Source of the DNA: Micropterix aruncella
Lineage: Eukaryota > Arthropoda > Insecta > Lepidoptera > Micropterigidae
Direction of reading: 5' to 3'
NCBI GenBank assembly: GCA_944548615.1
Contig: OX155961.1
Span: 31,140,204-31,204,203 of the forward strand
DNA length: 64,000 nt
Below the pieces are notes generated by a model. The model saw only the letters and a program-made list of their open reading frames with translations, searched no databases and was not told the DNA's origin. The position numbers and the translations under genes were made by a program. Positions 1 to 9,945 of the stretch are shown here, one piece after another. Positions within the stretch are counted from its first letter, which is position 1. Every line of letters begins with the position of its first letter.

Positions 1-126
1 GCTATCAAGCGGGCACAGATCGCTCGATACTACAAAACAGCTTATGACAACGCAACAATTCGTTGCAATACTAACGAGTTGAGTTCAGCTAGTACGGGCC
101 AAAGGAACGTTCCGGTGAGGCAATAA
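1..126 (+). pseudogene. Open frame cut by the left window edge, unrecognised
   Basis: A reading frame is open from base 1 for 41 codons and ends at TAA 124-126. The peptide is rich in Arg, Ala, Asn and Thr (it begins AIKRAQIARYYKTAYD). No domain is recognised, and its start lies outside the window. Open frames of this length are not rare by chance, so it could be the end of a real exon, a transposon ORF tail or noise. Confidence 0.2.
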
Positions 127-1239
127 ATCATTAGGCCGACCCCGCCCCTTTTACTACCTGCTGGTAGGGGTGCATGTCGTAACCTTCGCAAATTATCTAT
201 CAGATTATTATATTATTGAGATTGAGCAGCGAAACTTTTGTCGGGTCACTTTTCAGTTCGTCAAAAAATGACAAAATGTTATGTATAAAGCACCGAGTCT
301 GCATGTTAATATCACCCTTTAATTTCAATAGCTCCAGGTTTGAAAATATGATCTCCATTGCTCAACTTATAGGAAAGTAATGATGTTTTATATATATGAG
401 AGACTCATTATTACAAAATGCCACGATAACATTTTACTAATAACTGTTTAGAAATTAATAATGACCTATGCTATGCCATGCTATGATAATCAGTTATCTA
501 TTAAGTACTCATTTAATAACTCATATAACATAATTAGGTCATTATTTAATTACTCTATTTCTAAAATAATACTTAAACCGAAAATATTAATAAATATAGC
601 AATCGGTACTATAATAAATGCAGATGTATAATACTGTTTTATCGAGCAAGCGTAATTCATCGATAAGCAATATCGACGTTAGACGCATCCTTGTTGACAG
701 CTCGGTTTATTACCCCATCGGAACCTTCCTTTGGCCCGTACTCTCGATCGCACACATGGGCTTGCGAGCTTTCAAAATCAGTGGTCCTCTCATTCTAACC
801 TGTGGCAAATTACGCAAAACGATATACAACTTTTGTATTGACAAAAGCCACGCTTGCGTTATTTTAAGGTAGAATGAGAGCGTGATCCGTATTTAGTTCC
901 GTTTGCTTTGTGCAAGTGACAGAGTAGATTTTTTATTGTAAAATTTAAATTGATTTGTGGATTTTATTACCTTATAAACAATTGAGGAAATTGTCCCTCA
1001 TGGTGAGTTCTCTCTTAACTGGATTTCACTCGCTCAAGCAAATAAAACAGCATTTCTTAAAGACACCTCAGGTATGCGATTGATAAGTAGGTATATGTTA
1101 AATTCTGTCTAGCAGTAGCATGCCTTCAGTGTGCTTTATTGAATCTACGACACATGTAGTAAATTTCAAACTGAAGATTGAAGAGTAACGAGGTACCACC
1201 TTTATTTTACTATAAAAAGCGTAAAAAATACAAAAAGGG
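127..1239. other. Unassigned AT-rich stretch
   Basis: No convincing gene. An 84-codon frame at 618-872 (+) has no recognisable domain. Its 3' part overlaps an imperfect hairpin, with CTCTCATTCTAACCT at 787-801 facing AGGTAGAATGAGAG at 867-880 (one-base bulge). This suggests the remnant of a small inverted-repeat element rather than a gene. Confidence 0.4.
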
Positions 1240-1283
1240 ATGTCGGGCTTGCCCCATTCACCAACCCTAGGCACGCCACTGGA
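1240..1283 (-). mobile_element. Possible hAT-like transposon end
   Basis: Read on the minus strand the segment begins CCAGTGGCGTGCCTAGGG and continues into a 'gggcaagcccgacatccc' block. This is a typical terminal motif of short hAT-like elements in arthropod genomes (general knowledge). The opposite terminus was not located, so the extent is unknown. Confidence 0.35.
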
Positions 1284-2164
1284 TATATATTGTAGGGGAA
1301 AGAGAAAAACAAATTTAAAGTTCCTGGGGATATAAAATAAAACTCGATTTTACTATTTATTCCTCTCCATTATTTCTCTCTTCCACGAAGTCGTAGATAT
1401 CCTAACTTTTATTTTTTTTTAACACAGATAGTTCAGAATATATTTCCAAATATTGCATGAAATAAACCGAAAATAAATAGTGGAACTTGTGTACATGCAA
1501 TATCCTATATAGGTTGTTCTGAACCTAAATGTGATATGTGGCCCGAAGTAAATAAGAAAAAAATAAAATTAAGATTTTAGGGGAAAATATTTTTCTTTTA
1601 TATGTTTTTTGGAGATTTTTCTAAACGGTTTTCTATATGAAAAACTGAAATAAAAAAAAAATATTTTTTAATAAATTAGACTTTGAGACTTTTAGGATAT
1701 AATTTTTCAATTCAATTTAATTCAATTTAATATATTTTTCTAAAATCTTTACAGATTGTTGAAACATATATAAAATATTAAGTTAAAAAGTTAACAAATA
1801 CACTGGTACCTAATAAACAATCAATTGATAAACAAAAATGATAATAATATTGTAGAAAAGTTACAGCATTCGTTTTTACAGACTTCCAGTTTCCTACTTC
1901 CCGCCAGGCTGCATCACACCGAAAATAAATTTCCTATACTAACAATGATCTAAAAATTAGTAGTAAAAAGTATTCAATTAATAATAATTTGTAATATAAT
2001 AATCATAAACAATTTTAAGAAAAAAACTATTTTACTGAAAGGTACTAGAATTGTCACTGTAATAATAATAATAAATGGTATTCAATTGTCAGAAATTATA
2101 CATAGTCAAAAATAATACAACATATTAACAAAATAATTTAACAAAAAGGCACTAAAATGTCTAA
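1284..2164. other. AT-rich spacer without recognised feature
   Basis: Strongly AT-rich with homopolymer runs and a TTCAATTTAATTCAATTTAA duplication near 1713. No open frame of note. The right end grades into the 3' untranslated tail of the minus-strand LINE fragment that follows. Confidence 0.5.
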
Positions 2165-3600
2165 AAATCAATGAGAATTCACAAAAAAACACCTTATGAA
2201 ATCTAAATCATAGTACTCCTCACTAGTCAGATGCTTCTTGAGCTGTTTTTTAAACAATCGCGGATTCCCTTCCCTGGCCAGAGTTTTGAATTGAGTGAGC
2301 AGACCGTTGAAAAGTTTAATGCCGACATAATTCGGGCACGTCCGAAAACCTCATTTCGAGGACGTGGCAAATCGATGTTACTATTTTCTCTCGTGTCATG
2401 CTTATGATATTCACAGCGAAGCTTAAAATTTTGTAGCTTGATATACATATATACGATGCATTCGAATGCATAGAGGTAGGCCAGCGTTAGGATGCCTAAA
2501 GATTTAAATCGGCCTCTACAACTTTCTGGCGGGGACAGATTTGTACTGCATATTTTTGTAGGGAAGAGTTTTTGACGTTTGCTCACTGTATATTGACCCC
2601 AGAATATTATTCCATACTTTAATATGCTTTCGAAATAAGAGTGGTAAACCATTTTTACATCCTGAAGAGATAGAGTTTTTCTCAGTCTTTTTATAATTAG
2701 ATAACTTTGACTGAAGGTGATCAGCATGTTCGTCCCACCTAAAATGTTTGTCAAGTATTATGCCTATGAAACTGGTATATTTTACTTTAGCATTTTTTTG
2801 TGTTCTGTTTTACTCATAAATGCCATATATATTGTTTTAGACATATTAAGTGTTAATGAGTTGCTCTTCAGCCAATTATCAATTATTTTTAGGTCACTTT
2901 ATATTATATCTATATTTACATTATCGTTTTTGTGTGAGAAATATAGGCTAACATCATCAGAAAATAGTGTTACATTGGATCTACGCGTGTTCTACGCGAT
3001 TGCCGCAAAAAAATAAAATGTTATGAAATTGTTACCTTTTGACAGCAAAATGTTCCAGCTACGAATGAAAAAGTCTGGGATACTCATACCAAAACGACTT
3101 TTTATTGCATATAATATATGAGTACGTTAATATTAAAGGCGCACATCTGCCGGCAAAATATTTTTAACGAATTTGCCGTCATTCCCCAGAATATAAAGCC
3201 ATAAATTATTAAGGAATAGAAATAGGCAAAGACCAAACTCAAACTTGATATTACTTCATTTTCCGCTCAATTCATCTAAATGAGTTGACCATTGAAGTTG
3301 AGATCCATCTAAATTGATACCTAAACATTTAATATGGTCAACATTTTCAAGTTCATTTCGCCTTAGCAAATGCAAATGACGTTATCTTGGAATATCCGAA
3401 ATGAGAAATTAATTGAATTTGATTTTGAGGCATAAAAAGATAGTCGATTTATGTGAAACCAAGTACCCACATTTTTCACTGTAGCATCAATTCTCTTGAT
3501 TAATGTTTCTAAGTTTGCATCTCTGAAACTATTCAAAAAAGGTAGTTTCGTTATTATCTGATATCACAGAATCTGGTATATCGGCGAGTAAATACACGTA
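2165..3600 (-). pseudogene. Degenerate non-LTR retrotransposon, RT 3' half
   Basis: The minus strand encodes the C-terminal half of a LINE reverse transcriptase of the jockey/CR1-like superfamily. The last 175 codons (2754 down to 2227) contain the post-catalytic 'YHSYFESILKYGIIFWG' segment and the conserved 'HDTREN' block. Further upstream in the element (about 3290-3370, minus) another frame gives VDHIKCLGINLDGS, the usual post-YADD thumb motif, and about 3540-3590 gives LADIPDSVISDNN. These pieces lie in different frames separated by stops and indels, so the copy is dead. No endonuclease domain is visible; it is 5'-truncated or too decayed. The AT-rich segment below 2227 is presumably its 3' UTR. 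Clade assignment is inference from motif style. Confidence 0.75.
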
Positions 3601-4255
3601 AATGCGATAACTCTGCATTACTGCTCATTGATTGGTTAGATCGTGAAATTCTGATAACAGGCTGATTCTGATTCAATGCCCCAAAGTGTGCATCGATGTC
3701 GAACTCTCGAGCCTTTTATCCTCTTATGAGTACAATTATGTGTTTGCGTAACCGCCACGTCTCTGTATTTTTGGATGTCATGTTTGATAACCATAACAGA
3801 GACATCTGTATATGTGAGTCTACATCACCTATTGTGATTCAGTTGCCCTACCAGAAAGCAAATCAAATGTTCCGCGTGCGGTATTGCCACCGACGCGAAG
3901 TAAGTATGAAGTCAGATATAATTCTCACATGAATATCGTTGTAAACACGAGGAGGATTGAACAAGCGTATCCACTCACCAGTCTCAAATAAATAATCCGC
4001 AACTGTGTTTTCCTTATCCCCGCATCTTCGATTGAAACGCTATCGGTACTTACGCTACACACTGCAAACGGTGGTCATCAACAGATTACGCTGACCACAC
4101 AGACCACACAGACCACATCGGCGGCTCCAAAATACCTTAGGTTTTTATTCCCAGATATTCCTATTTGTAAATAATATTAAATAATAAGAGCTATAATTTA
4201 AAATTCGTTTCTTATTATATTAATTTTTTACAAAATATTACATCTTATTATAAAC
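3601..4255. other. Unassigned stretch
   Basis: No recognised gene. A 78-codon frame at 3696-3932 (+) has no familiar motif. A short CAGACCACA tandem lies at about 4099-4125. Confidence 0.4.
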
Positions 4256-4845
4256 TAGCTGACCCGGCGAACTTCGTACCGCCTATCAGTCAATGAATGT
4301 CGTGTTAATTTAATTGTCGTAGCAGAAGTTAATTTATGATTTTATGAAGTAATACAATGAATATAAAAACAAAAAAATATGGAGCTCACTACTTTTTTAA
4401 GATAATAACACAAAAATAGATATAAAAGTACAAAAATTAGGTATATCAATCGCATGTCAGCAAGAAATGATTGAATTAAACTATTTACATATTATGCAAC
4501 ATGGGATGCACTCGGTTTAATTCTCTTCATTGAAGCACCTTTTGTATTTACAATATTTTTTGTTTTTAATCAGGCGCAAGAACAAATAAAGCGGATGATT
4601 TGCCGACACGTGAACATACCACGAACAACTGACCATGAGAAAAACACGGATTTACATTTTGTATGGAAAAATGTCATTTCTTTTATTTAAATTTTTCGGC
4701 ATTTTTCCAATTTTTGTTTTTAATAGTTATTCTGCTATTCGGAACGGAGACAAATACTACAAATCAAAATCCATGAAAATCGGTCTAGCTGTTCTCAAGT
4801 GTTCGAACAAACCCGACTTTGTTTTATATATATAGATAATATTAA
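4256..4845 (+). mobile_element. Dispersed repeat, copy 1 (GCTGACCCGGCGAAC type)
   Basis: Begins CTAGCTGACCCGGCGAACTT and ends GTTTTATATATATAGAT. A second copy at 21306-21888 shares both ends and the interior, including a segment translatable as CRHVN(I/M)P(R)TT and KNTDLHFVW, a decayed coding remnant. Similar elements are abundant in lepidopteran genomes (established knowledge). The class is not certain; a Helitron- or SINE-like non-autonomous element is possible. About 590 bp. Confidence 0.65.
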
Positions 4846-5076
4846 AATAATAAGAGCTATAATTTAAAAATTCGTTTGTTATTATATTATACCTTTATAC
4901 CGTATATGCGTGTTTAGAGCGCAATCTGCAAGGCGCCGCCATCAGCCCCGGATCTTGGGGTGGGGGGGCAAACCGGGGTATAAGCGCCAAGTAGGTACCC
5001 AGGGAATTGGGTAAACATAGGTTTACCAAATTGGTATAACACGGGCAACGCCGGGTAAAAACTACTTAATTACGGA
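4846..5076. other. Spacer with GGGTAAAC motifs
   Basis: Includes a G-rich run (GGGGTGGGGGGG, about 4958) and the dyad GGGTAAACATAGGTTTACC (about 5010-5028). Related GGGTAAACC/GGTTTACCC motifs recur at 6215-6260 on the far side of the F670 copy. The two may be flanks of an older element into which F670 inserted. Confidence 0.35.
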
Positions 5077-5780
5077 ATATGAAAGACAACTGGAGCAGTC
5101 ACCTACAACGGGCAAATCCGTCACCTCAGGTAGTCATAACAATATTTGATCGTTGTTTCTCCGGTAAACGTAGAAGATTTGGGACGAAACAGTCAACTGT
5201 CTATTTACGCCACTCGCCCGTAAGAAGCCAACGCCTTACCGCGAGAAACCGGGTTTGCAACCAGCGGGCCGACGCTCGCGCCCTTACTTCCAGTTACAGT
5301 GAGATTTATCCGGCCTACCGACTGGTTACAGGATCGAGGACGCTTGCGCTGTCCTCTCCCTTACGTAGCGGTGATTCAGTGTTGATCGAATCTATCGCGG
5401 ACCACGACATCCTTTGCCCGGCTTTTACCCGGTATCAAGTAGCCAATTGGTCGTTTCAAGAGCAGTTGCCGTAAGGTTAACAACCACCCCCGCTCTATAT
5501 GAAACAATACAGTTTGCAGAATCCCCCGGCTGTCAGTCGGAATGCACAATAGATTGGCGGTTTGCTCACCATCGGCTAACGCCGCACAATGAGCAAACCG
5601 CCCAGATGCGCCCGAATTACGATACTCGGTGGAACTGGCCCGCAGACACAGGGTACTGTCCGGGCCCGGGTACTTCTGATTAGAGGCTACTGGATGAGTG
5701 TTAAGCCTGTGAATTGGGTCTACCCTAACACATGGATCATAAAATAATGGCTCAACTGCACTAGGTCCATTATCTCCTAT
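5077..5780 (+). mobile_element. F670 repeat, copy 1, near full length
   Basis: First of about ten copies of a GC-rich family. It runs from AACTGGAGCAGTCACCTACA to the 3' motif CTAGGTCCATTATCTCC, spanning both termini defined by the TSD-bounded copies at 24.4 and 61.5 kb. Landmarks in order: the 5' block (CGTCACCTCAGG), the CGCCTTACCGCGAGA block, the CTATCGCGGACCACG block, the CCCCCGCTCTATA block, then the 3' block with the CACATGG motif. Copy-specific is a 13-bp inverted repeat, GGCGGTTTGCTCA at 5556-5568 and its complement at 5590-5602. A 131-codon frame (5079-5474) is open, but frames shift between copies, so I treat the element as non-coding. Confidence 0.8.
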
Positions 5781-6204
5781 AAATGAAACACACAGTGAAG
5801 TAATATCACAGGTCGTCTAAGCAGATACAATCATGCGAGAAACTCTAGCTAGATCTGCAGATTTTTACGCCGACTTCGGCTGCAAGTCGACTGGAAGTCG
5901 ACCTACGCGGACGGCGAGTATTACGTCTCGCGGCAGGCGTCGCGTCGCGTGGCTCGACGGTCGTGTTTCCTTTCTTAACAAGCCCGCGCCTGTATCTGAC
6001 GTTCGATTAATTGATCAAGTTTCGTGGCGAAAATACGAAGGCGCTCTCGTCCCGGGGAATATGATTCCTATTAATGTGCAGCGCCGAGCGCTGCTTAAGT
6101 CAGTACGCAGCAGCGGCTATCCGCTATCCGCTGGCCCGTACGATATTTTATATTATAAGATTGGATATCGCGAAACATGATATATATGTATATGTTACGA
6201 GTAA
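5781..6204. other. GC-rich unassigned segment
   Basis: A 115-codon frame (5833-6180, +) starts with ATG and is Arg/Ser-rich. No domain is recognised. It contains several CG-rich dyads (GTCGACTGGAAGTCGAC near 5887), which suits repeat DNA better than a gene. Confidence 0.35.
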
Positions 6205-6287
6205 TGCTAGTTTTACCCGGGTAACCTATGGGTAAACCTAGGTTTACCCGGGTAAACCTAGAACCTAACCTAACCTAACCTAACCCA
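6205..6287 (-). repeat. CCTAA telomere-type tract and GGGTAAACC repeats
   Basis: Four tandem CCTAA units lie at about 6264-6285 (TTAGG on the minus strand, the canonical insect telomere repeat). They are preceded by alternating GGGTAAACC/GGTTTACCC motifs. At about 20 bp the tract is far too short to be a telomere. It is either an interstitial trace or a coincidental short repeat. Confidence 0.6.
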
Positions 6288-6322
6288 AAATCCTTGGGTA
6301 CTTCTAAGTTTAATAGTTAAGA

Positions 6323-6699
6323 GGAGACAGAGTTTCTAGAGCATACGTTTCTATACAAAATATTACAGAAACGTCTTTCAAGTTCTTAGCCCTTCAAGCC
6401 CCGCGACTTCGATATCGAAGTCAACTTAACGCGTCCAGGAAAAGTGATTTGATTGGGTTTTTCGTGTCATTCCGTATGCAGTTGTATTTTATTTAAATGC
6501 ACGATGATACAAATATCATCGTGCATTTAAATAAAATACAACTGAATACGGAATGACACGAAAAACCCAATCAAATCACTTTTCCTGGACGCGTTCAGTT
6601 GACTTCGATATAGAAGTCGCGGGGCTTAGTCGCGGGGCTTGAAGGGTTAAAGACTATTTTGTATGGAAATTTTCTATTTCCGACCTAAACTCTGTCTCC
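6323..6699. mobile_element. 116-bp inverted-repeat element, filled copy
   Basis: Bounded by GGAGACAGAGTTT and AAACTCTGTCTCC, a 13-bp terminal inverted repeat. It is interrupted at its centre by the 257-bp MITE at 6390-6646. Removing the MITE and one TTAA target leaves 116 bp, exactly the length of the uninterrupted copy at 7150-7265. Both copies also share about 30 bp beyond the right terminus (ATTATTCGAGTAAAATTAAA), so the duplicated unit is larger than the inverted repeat. Confidence 0.8.
6390..6646. mobile_element. Palindromic MITE in a TTAA target
   Basis: Nearly perfect 257-bp hairpin. The left end CCCTTCAAGCCCCGCGACTT matches the complement of the right end AGTCGCGGGGCTTGAAGGG. The centre is GATGAT-ACAAAT-ATCATC at about 6503-6520. 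It is flanked by TTAG (6386-6389) and TTAA (6647-6650), and the empty site at 7.2 kb reads TTAA. CCC-starting ends plus a TTAA target suggest mobilisation by a piggyBac-type transposase (family knowledge; no transposase is present here). The right arm carries a 13-bp tandem duplication of AGTCGCGGGGCTT. Confidence 0.8.
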
Positions 6700-6705
6700 A
6701 CATAA

Positions 6706-7020
6706 AATTATTCGAGTAAAATTAAAATTAATAAAGCAAATGACATAATTATTTCTGCAATTGAGGAGGAAAATGTTACCTTTGCTAAAATAAAAGATGT
6801 ATATGTTGATGGTGTATGTAAAATAATAATTAAGGCAAAGCTTTTTGAAACAATAGGTTTAGATGATCATTATCATGCTTATTATCTACGAAACTCGTGT
6901 CAGACGTCAGTATTCATTGATCAGGAATTGATGCAACATCCGTTCATATGCAATGGTGTAGTTATCGGATGTGACATCAATCTACCTGAGCTCCATGTTG
7001 TACTTAGCAAGCCTATTTAA
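6706..7020 (+). CDS. Orphan coding fragment, 104 codons, possible last exon
   Basis: A frame open for 104 codons and closed by TAA 7018-7020 reads as a normal mixed-composition protein in AT-rich DNA. Segments include EEENVTFAKIKDVYVDG, LDDHYHAYYLRNSC, SVFIDQELMQHPFICNG and GCDINLPELHVVLSKPI. There is no ATG near the beginning; the first Met (in LMQHPF) is deep inside, so the piece is a terminal exon or a 5'-truncated copy. The upstream TTAATAAAG|CA at about 6735 could act as a splice acceptor, but its pyrimidine tract is poor. An AATAAA follows 73 bp after the stop. I recognise no family. The fragment lies between two direct copies of the 116-bp element, and its first about 9 codons fall in the shared flank. 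It could equally be the end of a transposon ORF. Confidence 0.45.
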   Translation, partial: NYSSKIKINKANDIIISAIEEENVTFAKIKDVYVDGVCKIIIKAKLFETIGLDDHYHAYYLRNSCQTSVFIDQELMQHPFICNGVVIGCDINLPELHVVLSKPI

Positions 7021-7092
7021 TTGAAATGAATGAAAATCTTAAAAGTTGAAAAGTTAAATATTATAATGATCAAAATAGTTTATACATGTATG

Positions 7093-7098
7093 AATAAA
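7093..7098 (+). promoter_or_regulatory. Polyadenylation signal AATAAA
   Basis: Canonical hexamer 73 bp downstream of the stop of the 6706-7020 coding fragment. The position fits a short 3' UTR for that fragment. AATAAA also arises easily by chance in this composition. Confidence 0.4.
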
Positions 7099-7149
7099 AC
7101 TGTAATCTGTAAATTTATGGCTTCTTATGTTTGTTAATCTTAGTTAAGA

Positions 7150-7265
7150 GGAGACAGAGTTTCTAGAGCATACGTTTCTATACAAAATATTACAGAAACG
7201 TCTTTCAAGTTCTTAATGACTATTTTGTATGGAAATTTTCTATTTCCGACCTAAACTCTGTCTCC
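7150..7265. mobile_element. 116-bp inverted-repeat element, empty copy
   Basis: Same element as 6323-6699 without the MITE. The sequence at the insertion point reads GTTCTTAATGAC, giving the pre-insertion TTAA site. Termini are GGAGACAGAGTTT and AAACTCTGTCTCC. Confidence 0.8.
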
Positions 7266-7462
7266 ACATAAAATTATTCGAGTAAAATTAAAATTAAACA
7301 CTCCTTTTGTTATAACATGTATGTCAGTTGTAAATAAATAAATGTTTTATTTTGTGTAACTGTTGTTTATGTTTTAGGTTATTGGATACACAAACACGCA
7401 CAAGTAATGCAACATAGGCTTCAGATCTTCTTCAGGTTTTATTTGCAATGCTGTTCCTGGTC

Positions 7463-7537
7463 AACCGCAGTGTAAATATTGCAGGAATAGCAATAATGGA
7501 TTTCTTTTTCCCTGCAATTAATATTTACACAGCGGTT
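7463..7537. repeat. Imperfect hairpin
   Basis: AACCGCAGTGTAAATATTGC at 7463-7482 pairs with the complement in 7511-7537, with a few-base bulge. First of a run of hairpins extending to about 8110. Confidence 0.65.
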
Positions 7538-7593
7538 GTACAGTATACAGCAGTACAAATAAAATATGCTGAAGATCTGAAGCAATGCGTACG

Positions 7594-7838
7594 TTGCTTT
7601 ATTAGCAACTTTCAAGTTGTTAGAAACACAACTTGAAAGTTGCTAATAAAGCAAAGTGCGCATTGCTAAACCCACAAGGTTGAACCACAACTCTGTTAGA
7701 AACACAACTTGAAAGTTGCTAATAAAGCAAAGTGCGCATTGCTAAACCCACAAGGTCGAACCACAACTCTGTTAGAAACACAACTTGAAAGTTGCTAATG
7801 AAGCAAAGTGCGCATTGCTAAACCCACAAGGTTGAAAG
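7594..7838. repeat. 76-bp tandem repeat (3 units) with 27-bp hairpin
   Basis: Units start with GTTAGAAACACAACTTGAAA at 7619, 7695 and 7771, a period of exactly 76 bp; the third is partial. Immediately before, 7594-7620 is a perfect inverted copy of 7628-7654 (27 bp, 7-base loop), so the first unit begins inside a hairpin. Units differ by only a few bases, indicating recent expansion. Confidence 0.85.
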
Positions 7839-7854
7839 GCGGAATTGATTGCGA

Positions 7855-8110
7855 ATCAACAGAGTAAAGTTGTGAAATTCGCAATGTGTTAACATTGCGA
7901 ATTTCACAAAGTAAAATTGTGAAATATGAGCCATCAAAGTAAAGTTGTGAAAGCACGCCTTTGTGAAATTAACAATGCTATGCTCTGTCATATAAGCAAT
8001 GTTTTTCGACAATTTTGGCGTTGTGGCTCCCACTATTTTACCTTGATGGCTCATATTTAACAACTTTTTGTTGTCAAATTCACCATGTTTTTTTCTGAGT
8101 GTAGGTTTAC
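7855..8110. repeat. Foldback segment with nested hairpins
   Basis: GTGAAATTCGCAATGT at 7872-7887 pairs perfectly with 7892-7907. A larger inverted pair lies outside it: AATATGAGCCATCA near 7922 and TGATGGCTCATATTT near 8045. AGTAAAGTTGTGAAA recurs at 7863 and 7940. The structure looks like a foldback/MITE remnant. Confidence 0.7.
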
Positions 8111-8270
8111 TCAAACAACTAGCATTACCCGTAACATATATATTCGATAAATATGAGGCGAGTAAAAATTGACTTTTTGCTTGAATAGCTGAATGGTAGG
8201 AATACCGCTTATAAGAAAGTTATACCGCTTTATATCGTCGGCGACGAGATCGTGCTGTCTTTGACATTAG

Positions 8271-8641
8271 GGAGCTATTGCAGTTCGGCTACTTAGACCC
8301 ATGTTATTTAAGGGTCTGCTAAACTCACGGATCAACACTTATCTGGCAGCCTCCACGCAAAAGTGTGAGCCCGGGTAGGACTCAGCCTGCAGGCTAGATT
8401 CCCTGTGTATCAACCTTCGGGCGCTCCTGAACGGTTTGCGCACCGTGCGGTGTCAGCCAGTCGATGGTGCACTCCGACTAACAGCCGGGGGTGTCTGGGA
8501 ACAGTAACGTTTCTTATAGAGCGGGGGTGGATTTTACCTTATGGCAACTGCTCTTGAAACGTCCATTCGGTCACCCAATCCCGGGCGAATAAGTCGGGCG
8601 AAAGATGCCGTGGTCCGCGATAGATTCGGTTATCACCGAAT
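8271..8641 (-). mobile_element. F670 copy 2, 3' half (split by a LINE)
   Basis: On the plus strand it starts GGGAGCTATTGC, the inverted F670 3' end. It continues through the CGCACCGTGCGG, TATAGAGCGGGGGTGG and GGTCCGCGATAGATTCGG blocks and stops at CACCGAATC. The remaining 5' half resumes at about 9933, on the other side of a 1.3-kb LINE. The imperfect duplication TTATCACCGAATC (8629-8641) / TTATCACTGTAATC (9933-9946) is best read as the LINE's target-site duplication. Confidence 0.75.
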
Positions 8642-9945
8642 CTTATTTATTTATTTATTTATTTAAGAATTAATTACTATAAAACATTGATTAGCTTACA
8701 AAAACAACAGGAACCGAATGGCAAAACCTTAACCTTTCGCTTATTTGTTTCTGTCACCCAACTGGGACTAGCCCGTTCTAGGGTGGACAGGACTCCAATA
8801 TTACAATCAAGTTTGCTTGATTGCTTGGTTGCCTACAAATGTACAAGTTTTAGTAAAAAGCTAATGACAGTAAATTGCCCTAAAATGTGGTCTTCAGAAT
8901 AAAATAAAAAATAATAATATTTAAAAAATATTAAAAATATATAATAAATAAAATGCAATTCCATTATTAAATCGGCAATAAATATAATATAAAATTCGAT
9001 TAAATAATATAAATAAAGTTATATGTGAGAAAAGAAAGAAACAGTCATTAATATTTAATATTATGTTAAGTAATATAGGATTTAATATAAAAATACCTAG
9101 TCTAAAAGTATAATTCATTGTCAAAGTCAAATATTTTTTGGTAGTTAGTTCAATGTTAAAAAATACTTAATATATAAGTTTAAAAATATGTTAATAATTT
9201 GTGCACCTAAGTTTTATTATACTATTATTTCTAACATTTGATGTATGGTTAGTCTGTCATGATTCGATAACCATTTCTTTAATTTATTTTTGAATTCCCT
9301 AAATGTCAAATTCATTTTTATTTCCATATTGATCAGATTGTAAAATCTCGGCGCAATGAAAGAGTAATGTCTTTGACCAAATGATGTTTTCCTTCTGGGT
9401 ATTATTAAGCTATTTTCTACAACTTGTCTCGTTGGTCGCCGGTTCTGAATTATTCCTAAATTTGAGTTATTGTCCGAAAATAGCCTTAAGAGGAAAGTTT
9501 TTAGAAAAAGTTGCCTACAATCAAGAACTTTAGCTTCCTTATACAGTTCATTAGTGGGATGGCGATATGGTCTACGTAGAATAATTTTTAATATAAATTT
9601 CTGCGCAACTTGCAATAGCTCTAGCAGGGTTTTACCACATCCACCCCATCCAATTATGCCGCAAGTAATAAGCGATTCACATAAAGCATAATAAACAGTT
9701 TTTAGTGTTTTGGAATCCAGAATATTCCTCAGTTCTTTGAAAACATATCCAAGGATTCGCACCTTCGTAGCCACGTTATGTATATGAGAATCCCAACGGA
9801 GAAAGCAATCTAGAGTGATGCCTAGATATTTCCAAGATATTTCTCTTTGTAGAGGCTGACAGTTACAAGACTCTATGCTATCGCATTCGTGTATTACAAT
9901 AGTTTTATTAGTATAGGGTTGACCTCTGGTTGTTATCACTGTAAT
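8642..9945 (-). mobile_element. 5'-truncated LINE, copy 1, inserted in F670
   Basis: A minus-strand non-LTR element whose 3' tail is the TTATT/TTTA repeat at 8642-8664. A highly similar copy lies at 57665-58935 (+), sharing both the coding 3' end and the whole 3' UTR, for example CTAGCCCGTTCTAGGGTGG. Both start within a few bases of one another (ATAACAACCAGAGGTCAACC), so both are short 5'-truncated copies of a recently active family. Confidence 0.8.
9217..9945 (-). pseudogene. LINE reverse transcriptase C-terminal fragment
   Basis: About 243 codons of the 3' end of a non-LTR RT ORF, uninterrupted to its stop at 9217. Recognisable pieces in order: WKYLGITLDCFLRWDSHI (thumb motif), VFKELRNILDSKTLKTVYYA, LITCGIIGWGG, KIILRRPYRHP and FGQRHYSFIAPRFYN. 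RT catalytic motifs and the endonuclease are missing, lost by 5' truncation, so it cannot function. The open frame continues a few codons past 9945 into host F670 sequence, which is not part of the protein. The copy at 57.8 kb differs at only a few residues. Jockey/CR1-like clade by style; exact clade unknown. Confidence 0.8.

Noticed and set aside
6264..6285. Telomere or subtelomere
   Set aside because: Only four CCTAA units with no further array; not evidence of chromosome-end location.
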